Source: Lacticaseibacillus baoqingensis
GTDB lineage: Bacteria > Bacillota > Bacilli > Lactobacillales > Lactobacillaceae
DNA length: 64,000 nucleotides
Direction: 5' to 3'
Assembly: GCF_003946165.1 (NCBI RefSeq)
Contig: NZ_RHOI01000003.1
Coordinates: forward strand, 79,433-143,432
The notes beneath the pieces are model-generated. The model was not told where the DNA came from and ran no database searches. It was given only the letters and a program-made list of their open reading frames with translations. Position 1 is the stretch's first letter, and each line of letters opens with the position of its first letter. Position numbers and translations under genes: made by a program. Shown in pieces: positions 1 through 7,242 of the stretch.

Positions 1-32
1 AAGCCCTGTCCCCTTATCTCAACGCGTGACCG

Positions 33-61
33 TTGACACGCCTGATGGGGTGGCGTAACGT
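33..61 (+). promoter_or_regulatory. Promoter of the amidohydrolase gene
   Basis: TTGACA at 33-38 and TAACGT at 56-61 are separated by 17 bp. The -35 is perfect and the -10 is weak. The palindrome at 72-85 lies just downstream, where a repressor would block transcription. Promoter assignment is by inspection only. Confidence 0.5.
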
Positions 62-71
62 GAAAATTAAA

Positions 72-85
72 TGAGGAAATGCTCA
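72..85. promoter_or_regulatory. Palindromic operator, likely TetR-type
   Basis: TGAGGAAATGCTCA differs by one base from the perfect dyad TGAGCA-AA-TGCTCA at 50926-50939 upstream of mntH-tetR. It sits between the -10 and the start codon of the amidohydrolase gene. That the TetR protein at 49 kb binds both sites is inference. Confidence 0.5.
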
Positions 86-113
86 TTCGGCTTAATAAGG
101 GGGAGCTTCAGAT

Positions 114-1316
114 ATGGCAACTATTTATATGAACTGTACATTATGGCATGGTGACGACCAAGCGGCCCAAGCCAATGCTTGGTTTGCGGTGGCAGACGGC
201 AAGATCACGGCGACGGGAACTGGCAAAGCAGCCCAACAGCCTGGCGATACCATTGTTGATCTAGGCGGCCAATTCGTCATGCCTGGGTTGATGAATGCCC
301 ATGTTCATCTATCGATGGATCCCTATGGTGCGACCATGACCAATCAAAGTGAAACCGCGGTGGCGCTGCGGGCAGTGCAAAATCTGCGGCTTTTGCTGCA
401 CGCTGGTGTTACCACTGTCCGCGATTGCGGCTGCCCCTTTAATACCGACATCAAGCTCAAAGCCTTACGGCCGACGCTTGGCGAGCCGCTGCCAGACATC
501 GTCGCTTCTGGCCGGCCAATGTCGATGACTGGCGGCCATGGCGATTTTGTTGAAGGCGACAACGGGGAAACTAATATGTCGTATCTCGTGGATTCACCAG
601 ACGAAATGCGCAAAGCCGTGCGGACCGCCTTTAAGATCGGTGCGGACAACATCAAGGTGATGGCCACCGGCGGCGTCATGTCGCCTAATGATCAAATCGA
701 TGACACCGCTTTGACCGTTGCAGAAATGCAAGTTGCCACAACCGAAGCGCACAATAAACACCGCACCGTCGCTGCCCATGCCCAAGGCCACAAAGGCATC
801 CAAAACGCTTTAGATGCCGGGGTCGATTCCATCGAACACGGCATCTATGTCGATTCCGATCAAGTCGCTTACATGGCAGCCCATGACATCTACTTGGTGC
901 CCACGTTAAATGCCCCAGTCGCCATCAGCCGCTATGGCCGGGAAACCTTGCCAGATTATATGAGCCGCAAAAATGATCAAGTCAAAGACGACTTTTTCAC
1001 CCACTTGCGGATGGTCTTTCAGTCCCCGGTCAAAGTCGTGGTGGGTACCGATGGCGGCACCCCATTCAACTCATTTGACAAAGGCACCGCCGAAGAAATG
1101 GCCTTATGGGTCGACGAATGCGGCGCCACCCCGCGCCAAGCCCTGCTTGGCGCAACCAAATACGCCAGTGAACTATTGCGTCAAACTGACCGCGGCAGCT
1201 TAACTGCCGGTCAAGCCGCCGACTTTATCGTGCTTAAAGCCGACCCGTTTCAAGACATCCATGCTGTCGCTCAAGTCGACAAAGGCGTCTTCAAAAACGG
1301 GCAGCAAATTCAGTGA
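114..1316 (+). CDS. Metal-dependent amidohydrolase (prolidase/imidazolonepropionase-like)
   Basis: A 400-residue cytosolic hydrolase of the amidohydrolase superfamily. Visible family motifs are the N-terminal metal-binding HVH in NAHVHLS, a candidate carboxylated lysine in DNIKVMATGG, the two metal-binding histidines in VAAHAQG and SIEHG, and the catalytic aspartate in VGTDGG, all in the expected order. Members of this subgroup hydrolyse Xaa-Pro dipeptides or cyclic amides; the substrate here cannot be told. The start is supported by AAGGGGGAG upstream. A 41-codon gene follows 26 bp later and is probably cotranscribed. A promoter and an operator-like dyad precede it, so it is probably regulated. 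Confidence 0.85.
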   Translation: MATIYMNCTLWHGDDQAAQANAWFAVADGKITATGTGKAAQQPGDTIVDLGGQFVMPGLMNAHVHLSMDPYGATMTNQSETAVALRAVQNLRLLLHAGVTTVRDCGCPFNTDIKLKALRPTLGEPLPDIVASGRPMSMTGGHGDFVEGDNGETNMSYLVDSPDEMRKAVRTAFKIGADNIKVMATGGVMSPNDQIDDTALTVAEMQVATTEAHNKHRTVAAHAQGHKGIQNALDAGVDSIEHGIYVDSDQVAYMAAHDIYLVPTLNAPVAISRYGRETLPDYMSRKNDQVKDDFFTHLRMVFQSPVKVVVGTDGGTPFNSFDKGTAEEMALWVDECGATPRQALLGATKYASELLRQTDRGSLTAGQAADFIVLKADPFQDIHAVAQVDKGVFKNGQQIQ

Positions 1317-1342
1317 TTATTCAACAATAAAGGAGTAAATAT

Positions 1343-1468
1343 ATGGCCAAACAGACATTACGCCCTTGGGGGATCTTAGCGACTGTCGCTGGTGGGGTCA
1401 CGCTGGTGGCCGGCGCCCTCAGCTTGACCAGCGGCATCTTAGTTTTGATCAACACCAAAGCCAAGTAG
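1343..1468 (+). CDS. Small membrane peptide, 41 residues
   Basis: A short gene not recognised from any named family. It starts with ATG after the ribosome-binding site AGGAG and encodes MAKQTLRPWG followed by one hydrophobic helix of about 25 residues and the tail NTKAK. Basic ends around a single membrane span suggest an inserted micro-protein. It directly follows the amidohydrolase gene and precedes a strong shared terminator, so the two are likely one transcript. The function is unknown; it could assist or regulate a membrane partner. Confidence 0.6.
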   Translation: MAKQTLRPWGILATVAGGVTLVAGALSLTSGILVLINTKAK

Positions 1469-1491
1469 CTCACCCAATGTTTCCAGAAGAC

Positions 1492-1537
1492 CAAAAAACC
1501 AGCGCCCCAGTCTTGATGACTGAAGCGCTGGTTTTTT
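1492..1537. terminator. Bidirectional intrinsic terminator
   Basis: AAAACCAGCGC pairs with GCGCTGGTTTT across a 16-base loop, with T-rich flanks on both strands. It lies between the convergent 41-codon gene and manA. Confidence 0.85.
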
Positions 1538-1542
1538 AGTGG

Positions 1543-2514
1543 TTAAGCTTTTGGTCCTGGTTCTGATGTGATCATCTCTAAGTCCCCGGTAAACTGCCAG
1601 GATTTGATCTGGTTGGGGATCAAGAAGTGCGTCCCTTTCTTGATGGCAAATGCTTTGCCATCAGCGATGAATTCGCCGCTGCCGGCAAGCACGGAAACCA
1701 GCGTATAAGGGGCTTGAGCTTGTTGCTGGAGCTTGCCGTTCAATTGGATCCGCTGCACGGCAAAAAATGGCGAGATCGGCGGCTGGACGTATGTCGTGAT
1801 CGTGGCATCATCTGCTTGTTCAGTTTGGATATCGAGTTTTGGATCCACATTCGGCACGTTGGTCGTGTCGATACTTTGCTGCAGATGCAACTCGCGTTTG
1901 TGGCCTTGCGCATCGGTACGATCATAATCATACAAGCGATAAGTCGTATCGGAGCTTTGCTGGGTCTCAAGTACCATGATCCCCTTGTTCAGCGCATGGA
2001 TCGTACCGCTGGGAACGTACACGAAATCGCCGGTTTTAACTGGCACCTTGCGCAACAAATGTTCCCAATCGCCACGGTGGATCATGTCAGCCAACTCCTG
2101 GCGCGTCTTGGCATGATGGCCATAAATCAAATAAGAGCCTGGTTCTGCAGAGATCACGTACCAGCATTCTGTCTTACCTAATTCACCTGGTCGTTCATGC
2201 GCTGCCGCATAAGCATCATCAGGATGCACTTGCACAGACAAACTGTCATTGGCATCTAAGATCTTAGTCAACAATGGGAAGACCTTCCCTTTTTGATGAC
2301 CAAAATAAGCTTGATCTTCGGCCCATGCGCGATCCAAAGTTTTGCCTGCTAACGGGCCGTTTTCGATCTTGTTTGGGCCATTAGGGTGAGCGGAGATCGC
2401 CCATAATTCACCAATTTTACCATCCGGGATCTGGTAGCCAAATTCAGTTTCGAGCTTGCGGCCACCCCAGATCTTTTGATGAAACACCGGTGCTAAGAAT
2501 AATGGTTCCGTCAT
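1543..2514 (-). CDS. manA: Mannose-6-phosphate isomerase, class I
   Basis: Converts mannose-6-phosphate and fructose-6-phosphate, linking mannose uptake to glycolysis and sugar-nucleotide synthesis. The 323-residue length fits the short Firmicutes type I enzymes. Zinc-site motifs are visible: QVHPDD around residue 97, the glutamate in GKTECWYV, and the histidine in PSGTIHAL. The N-terminus FLAPVFHQKIWGGRKL is typical. The start has the ribosome-binding site GAGGAGG. It is convergent with the gene to its left. A serine hydrolase lies immediately upstream on the same strand with about 27 bp between them, so cotranscription is possible. Confidence 0.93.
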   Translation of the reverse strand: MTEPLFLAPVFHQKIWGGRKLETEFGYQIPDGKIGELWAISAHPNGPNKIENGPLAGKTLDRAWAEDQAYFGHQKGKVFPLLTKILDANDSLSVQVHPDDAYAAAHERPGELGKTECWYVISAEPGSYLIYGHHAKTRQELADMIHRGDWEHLLRKVPVKTGDFVYVPSGTIHALNKGIMVLETQQSSDTTYRLYDYDRTDAQGHKRELHLQQSIDTTNVPNVDPKLDIQTEQADDATITTYVQPPISPFFAVQRIQLNGKLQQQAQAPYTLVSVLAGSGEFIADGKAFAIKKGTHFLIPNQIKSWQFTGDLEMITSEPGPKA

Positions 2515-2541
2515 GACTTGCCTCCTCTTTTCATTGCGCTT

Positions 2542-3516
2542 TCATTTTACCACATCGTGTAAGTAGCGGCTGACGATCTCATCACGCCGCGGTAAAAAAT
2601 CTGGATTCACCCGCGGATGGACCCGATTGCTCAACACGATCAAGGCTTGTTGCCGCTGCATCGACAAGAGCCAAAAGCCGCCGGTGTAGCCGGTATGATA
2701 CAACCAGACCCCACCGTCAGGGTCGTGTCTGAGATCCCAGCCCAAACTGCGCCCGCCGGCATAATCTTGCGCCAACGCCGCAAACGCCTGTTGCGGCCAA
2801 GCGGCAGCGTTTCTTTGCCCAAACGCGTACTGTGTGAACTTGATCAGATCCGCCAGCGTAGCAAATAGCCCTGCCGATCCTGCATGCACGCCTAAGATCC
2901 GGGCTTTGGGATCATGCACGACCCCGCGCAACAACTCGCCATGTGCATATGTGGTCGGGACACAATCAGCAGGATCTGGGGTAAAAGTTGCCCCAGTCAA
3001 CCCCAACGGTTGCAAAACGCGCGTCGTGATCAAGGTTTGGATCGCGTCGTCAAAGACGTTTTCCAGCGCCCAGCCGACTAATAACAAATTAAAGTCGCGA
3101 TACAACACCGTTTTTGGGCCAGTCGGCGCCAATGTCGTGATCAAAGCCTGCCGCAAAGCCCGGGGAGCCAAGTCATCGCGATGCGGAATGTAGCCTTCAA
3201 GCCCGCTAGTATGCGTTAAGGCCTCGCGAAATGTCGTGGCCGGTTTAAATTCTGGCAGCCACTCGCGCAACGGCTGATCGATGGCGACTTGTTTAGTTGA
3301 CAAAGCCTGTAAAAATACCATGGTGGTGCCAAGCACCTTGGTCAATGAAGCCAAGTCATAGACCATCCCTGGGCGCAATGGCATAACTGTCGGCTGCCAC
3401 TGGCTAGCCCCAAATACCATAGTCGTCACACGCCGGCCATCCATTAACGCCGCACTCACACCAGGTACCACATGGTCTGACACCAGTTGGCGGAGGCGTT
3501 TTTCTGTCTGATTCAA
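2542..3516 (-). CDS. Serine hydrolase, class C beta-lactamase/PBP-like family
   Basis: A 325-residue penicillin-binding-protein-like hydrolase without a signal peptide. Motifs in order are the catalytic S57-x-x-K60 in DLASLTK, a YRD motif in the position of YxN, and HTG in YHTGYTGG near the C-terminus. Such proteins act as esterases or D-amino-acid peptidases; the true substrate is unknown. The open frame extends to an ATG at 3582, but that ATG has no ribosome-binding site. I prefer TTG at 3516, which has GGAG nine bases upstream and gives the usual family N-terminus. It lies between manA and the glmM terminator. Confidence 0.8.
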   Translation of the reverse strand: MNQTEKRLRQLVSDHVVPGVSAALMDGRRVTTMVFGASQWQPTVMPLRPGMVYDLASLTKVLGTTMVFLQALSTKQVAIDQPLREWLPEFKPATTFREALTHTSGLEGYIPHRDDLAPRALRQALITTLAPTGPKTVLYRDFNLLLVGWALENVFDDAIQTLITTRVLQPLGLTGATFTPDPADCVPTTYAHGELLRGVVHDPKARILGVHAGSAGLFATLADLIKFTQYAFGQRNAAAWPQQAFAALAQDYAGGRSLGWDLRHDPDGGVWLYHTGYTGGFWLLSMQRQQALIVLSNRVHPRVNPDFLPRRDEIVSRYLHDVVK

Positions 3517-3608
3517 ATGGGTCAACTCCGATCTGTCGCCCATTTTACCACATGCTTTAGCCAGTCGCTCAGCATTGGACAACGAGCTGAAAACTCTGCC
3601 AATGGGGA

Positions 3609-3643
3609 CAAAAAAGCGGGTAAGCCCAATGGTTTACCCGCTT
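3609..3643 (-). terminator. Intrinsic terminator of the cdaA-cdaR-glmM operon
   Basis: AAGCGGGTAA pairs with TTTACCCGCTT, and on the minus strand it is followed by a run of six T. It closes the glmM transcript. Confidence 0.85.
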
Positions 3644-3657
3644 GTCACTACTTATAT

Positions 3658-5013
3658 TCACGCGCCCATTTCTTCTTGGACCACGGCCACGATCGATTCG
3701 ACATACTGATCGACCAATGCTTGGGTCTTCGCTTCTGCCATCACGCGCAATAATGGTTCGGTGCCGCTTGGACGCACTAAGACGCGACCGTCGCCGGCCA
3801 TTTGGGCTTCCACAGCGTCAATGGCATCTTGGATCGCCGGATACTGCTTCCAGTTATCCTTGTCTTTGACGGTGACATTGACCAACTTTTGGGGATAGGT
3901 GGTCACCGGTGCCGCCAATTCTGAAAGCGGCTTGCCGGTTTGTTTCATCACGTTCAACAAATGGATCCCAGTGAGCATGCCATCGCCGGTGTTGTGGTAA
4001 TCCGACAAAATCACATGGCCGCTTTGTTCGCCACCGATGTTGTAGCCATTGGCCCGCATTTCTTCGGAGACATGCCGATCGCCGACTGCGGTTTGGACTG
4101 ACTTCATCCCTGCTGCTTCAAGCGCTTTATACATGCCAAGGTTGCTCATGACCGTGGTCACGACCGTATCTTTTTTCAAGCGGCCTTGCGCTTGCATGTA
4201 ATGGCCTAAGATGTACATGATCTTATCCCCATCAACGATATTGCCTTTTTCGTCAACAGCGATGCAGCGATCGCCATCGCCATCAAATGCCAGACCCGCT
4301 TGGGCGCCTTTTTCAACGACAAACTGTGCGAGCGCTTCTGGATGCGTCGAGCCGACGCCTTTGTTGATGTTGATGCCGTCGGGACTGGTCGCCATGGTGT
4401 CAAACTCGGTATCTAAATCAGCAAAAAGCCGTGAGACTAAGCCGCTGGTGGCACCGTTAGCGGCATCTAATGCCACATGCATGCCCGTCAAGTCATCAGA
4501 CAAGGTTTGTTCCAAAAATTGGGTGTACTTCAATGCCCCTTCTGGATAATCCGTCACACTGCCTAAGCCTTCTGCTGCTGGCCGCGGCAGCGTGTCTTCT
4601 GAGGCATCAAGCAAGGCTTCGATTTCTTCTTCAGTTTCATCAGACAGCTTGAAGCCGTCTGGGCCGAAGAATTTGATGCCATTATCCGCTGCTGGATTGT
4701 GCGACGCCGAGATTTGGATCCCGGCAGCAGCTTCTTGGACCTTGATCAAATAAGCCACCGCCGGCGTGGTGATCACGCCTAAGGACAACACTTCGATCCC
4801 CACTGACAGCAAACCCGCGATCAACGCTGATGCCAACATTTCGCCACTAGCGCGGGTATCTCGGGCCACCAGCACCTTTGGGCGGCGATCATGATCGAGG
4901 TTGTGCTGAGTCAGCACATAGCCGCCGCAGCGTCCTAAGCGAAATGCCAGCTCCGGGGTCAATTCAACATTGGCGACCCCACGGACACCATCGGTTCCAA
5001 AATACTTCGTCAT
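3658..5013 (-). CDS. glmM: Phosphoglucosamine mutase
   Basis: Interconverts glucosamine-6-phosphate and glucosamine-1-phosphate for UDP-GlcNAc and peptidoglycan synthesis. Diagnostic features are the N-terminal [10 protein letters not shown], the phosphoserine loop ISASHNP near residue 100, the metal-binding DGDGDR near residue 240 and the phosphate-binding RPSGTEP near the end. I start at ATG 5013, which has AGGA eight bases upstream; the longer ATG at 5028 adds five residues outside the family start. It is the last gene of the conserved cdaA-cdaR-glmM operon. In related Firmicutes GlmM binds CdaA and lowers c-di-AMP synthesis. Confidence 0.97.
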   Translation of the reverse strand: MTKYFGTDGVRGVANVELTPELAFRLGRCGGYVLTQHNLDHDRRPKVLVARDTRASGEMLASALIAGLLSVGIEVLSLGVITTPAVAYLIKVQEAAAGIQISASHNPAADNGIKFFGPDGFKLSDETEEEIEALLDASEDTLPRPAAEGLGSVTDYPEGALKYTQFLEQTLSDDLTGMHVALDAANGATSGLVSRLFADLDTEFDTMATSPDGININKGVGSTHPEALAQFVVEKGAQAGLAFDGDGDRCIAVDEKGNIVDGDKIMYILGHYMQAQGRLKKDTVVTTVMSNLGMYKALEAAGMKSVQTAVGDRHVSEEMRANGYNIGGEQSGHVILSDYHNTGDGMLTGIHLLNVMKQTGKPLSELAAPVTTYPQKLVNVTVKDKDNWKQYPAIQDAIDAVEAQMAGDGRVLVRPSGTEPLLRVMAEAKTQALVDQYVESIVAVVQEEMGA

Positions 5014-5036
5014 CTTGTAATTCCTCATTTCTCAAG

Positions 5037-6134
5037 TTAGTCGTTGCTATTGCTGTCAGCACTTTGGCTGCTGGCACTTTCACTGCTGCTGGTACTTTCG
5101 CTGCTGGCACTGGTGCTGTCAGCTTTGGCACTGCTGCTGGCGGCAGCTGGGGCGTTTGGCGTTTGGGTTGTGTTATCACTGACTTTGATCGCCACTTTCA
5201 GCGTGTCTGGGCTGGCCGCAGTTAATTTGGCATTACCCGCAGTGGTGGCGATGGATTTGGTGGTGGACGTCGTGATCCCGTCGATCGCCACCGGGATCGT
5301 TAAGCGATCGATATTATCCAATACGGATTGCGATCCGTAAATGGTCACCTCACTGGTCTGGGTGGATAAACTGACCGTTTTACCAGCGGCCGCCGTGCCA
5401 GTAGCCTTCAAGGACACCGGCACGCGTTTAGATGGCAGGCTGATCGGCAAGGTCACATGCACCGTTTCTGGGTTGACCACGACGTTGACGGTATTGCCGT
5501 CTTCATCCAGCGCCTGCAAGATCACCTCTTGGCTGACGGTTTCTTTAGTGTTGCGCTTCATCACCACGTTAGCCACGACTTGATAGACGCGGTTGATCTC
5601 CCCTTTGGCACCGGTGATCTCAGCAGTTTCAGTATTCAGCTTTTGTGTGCCTACCGTATAGCCAGGCGCAAGGGAGTCGCGATTATACTTGACTTGGATC
5701 GGCATCCGCCGCGTTTTGCGATCTTGGATATTCACAGTGATCGTGGCGGGTTTGATGCGATAAGACAGCTCTTTGTTCAAGCCGCTTTCTTTGAGCTTGA
5801 CGGTATGTTTACCCACGCTGAGTTTAGACAGATCGGCAATGATCCGGAAGTTTTGCGTGTTAGCTGTCACGGTGACTAATGAAGCGGCACCTTCGACGGT
5901 CACCGAAACATTTTCAGGATAGCCGGTAATAAAATACTTATCCGTATCTGCATTCAACTGGAGCGGCACCTTCAACGTCCGCTTAGTCGTGGCGGTGATG
6001 GCGTTATCTGAGTGCGCATCTTGGCGCGTATTATTGATATTTTCGGCGTGGACATAGGCGAACAACCCGACAGCCAGCAAAAAGGCTAATAACCGATAAG
6101 CCCACTTGCTTTCCCAAAAGTTCTTAAAGTTCAT
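5037..6134 (-). CDS. cdaR: CdaR, YbbR-domain regulator of diadenylate cyclase
   Basis: A membrane-anchored extracytoplasmic protein that modulates CdaA. The 365-residue product has one N-terminal membrane helix (around YRLLAFLLAVGLFAYVHA), several consecutive YbbR beta domains, and a serine/alanine-rich tail of about 40 residues that may span the wall. I start at ATG 6134: it has AAAGGGGG upstream and overlaps the cdaA stop in an ATGA arrangement, which fits translational coupling. The open frame continues to 6170 but that segment lies inside cdaA. Confidence 0.95.
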   Translation of the reverse strand: MNFKNFWESKWAYRLLAFLLAVGLFAYVHAENINNTRQDAHSDNAITATTKRTLKVPLQLNADTDKYFITGYPENVSVTVEGAASLVTVTANTQNFRIIADLSKLSVGKHTVKLKESGLNKELSYRIKPATITVNIQDRKTRRMPIQVKYNRDSLAPGYTVGTQKLNTETAEITGAKGEINRVYQVVANVVMKRNTKETVSQEVILQALDEDGNTVNVVVNPETVHVTLPISLPSKRVPVSLKATGTAAAGKTVSLSTQTSEVTIYGSQSVLDNIDRLTIPVAIDGITTSTTKSIATTAGNAKLTAASPDTLKVAIKVSDNTTQTPNAPAAASSSAKADSTSASSESTSSSESASSQSADSNSND

Positions 6135-6976
6135 CGCTTTGACCCCCTTTGCCGGGTCCCGGTGAGCCAAGCGATAACTGGATTTTGCTGTTTTTCTTCT
6201 TCAGCAGGTACCAGTTGCGCCGTCAATAACTTCAAATAATCCTCCCGGGTCAAATCGCGGATCAAGTGATTATTGTTGGTCACGGTGACGCCGCCGGTTT
6301 CTTCAGAAATGACGATCGTCAATGCGTCAGTCACTTCACTGATCCCTACGGCTGCACGATGGCGCGTGCCGAGTTCTTTGGGGATCAGATTTGATTCGGA
6401 TAACGGCAAATAAGCAGCCGCAACTGCGACCCGGTTATCGCGAATGATCACCGCCCCATCATGCAGCGGGGTGTTAGGAATGAAAATATTGATCAACAAT
6501 TCTCCTGACACATCGGCATCGATCGGGATCCCGGTTTCGATATAATCTTCCAGTCCCGTGTTTTGCTGGATCGTGATCAACGCCCCGATGCGGCGTTTGC
6601 TCATGTATTGGATCGCCTTATCCAGCTGCGCGACCAAGCGGGTCTCTGCTTCATGCTGGTTGGATTTGGTCCAAGGCAATACAGAACCGCGGCCGAGATG
6701 TTCAAGCCCGCGCCGGATCTCAGGTTGAAAAATGATCACCAGTGCTGGCACAGACCAGGTGATGACCATATCGGCGAGGTAGCCGACAGTTTTGAGCTGC
6801 AAATACCATGAGATGATCTTGATGATCGCAATCACGAAGACGCCTTTAAGTAATTGCACCGCTTTGGTCCCGCGGATCAACATGATCAAGCGGTAGATCA
6901 CGTACCACACGACCGCCACATCGATCACATTTGCCACCGTCGACCAGGTCAACAGGTTGGCCAAAAATGTCTGCAT
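6131..6976 (-). CDS. cdaA: Diadenylate cyclase CdaA (DacA)
   Basis: Makes cyclic di-AMP from two ATP at the membrane; c-di-AMP controls potassium and osmolyte transport and wall homeostasis. The 281-residue protein has three N-terminal membrane helices (residues about 12-85) followed by the DAC domain. The catalytic DGA is at residues 173-175 and RHR at 205-207. The ribosome-binding site GGGAGG precedes ATG. It is the first gene of the operon with cdaR and glmM, with a promoter at about 7007-7015. Confidence 0.97.
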   Translation of the reverse strand: MQTFLANLLTWSTVANVIDVAVVWYVIYRLIMLIRGTKAVQLLKGVFVIAIIKIISWYLQLKTVGYLADMVITWSVPALVIIFQPEIRRGLEHLGRGSVLPWTKSNQHEAETRLVAQLDKAIQYMSKRRIGALITIQQNTGLEDYIETGIPIDADVSGELLINIFIPNTPLHDGAVIIRDNRVAVAAAYLPLSESNLIPKELGTRHRAAVGISEVTDALTIVISEETGGVTVTNNNHLIRDLTREDYLKLLTAQLVPAEEEKQQNPVIAWLTGTRQRGSKR

Positions 6977-7006
6977 GTCACGCCTCCCATTATATGTTTA
7001 ATTGTC

Positions 7007-7015
7007 ATTATACCA
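7007..7015 (-). promoter_or_regulatory. Extended -10 promoter of cdaA
   Basis: On the minus strand TGG-TATAAT reads as an extended -10 element about 30 bp before the cdaA start. No good -35 is visible. A dyad TTTTCAC..GTGAAAA (7019-7047) lies just upstream and a 12-bp palindrome GTTAATATTAAC is at 7063-7074. Either could bind a regulator. Confidence 0.45.
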
Positions 7016-7242
7016 CGATTTTCACAGGCCGTTTTGCCGGTGAAAAGCCGCGAGCTGGCGGCGTTAATATTAACCTGATTATTTATTCACGTACTGGCGA
7101 AGACGTCTGTCCTTACCCCTGCATACGCTGGCCATATCGATACGCTGATAATATTCTTTGAATTAGATGAAGAGTGGTGGTTGATGCGCTTCCAAAGCGT
7201 TAGAATGTGGTTATCCAAAGATTTGGAAAGGAACGTGAGTGT

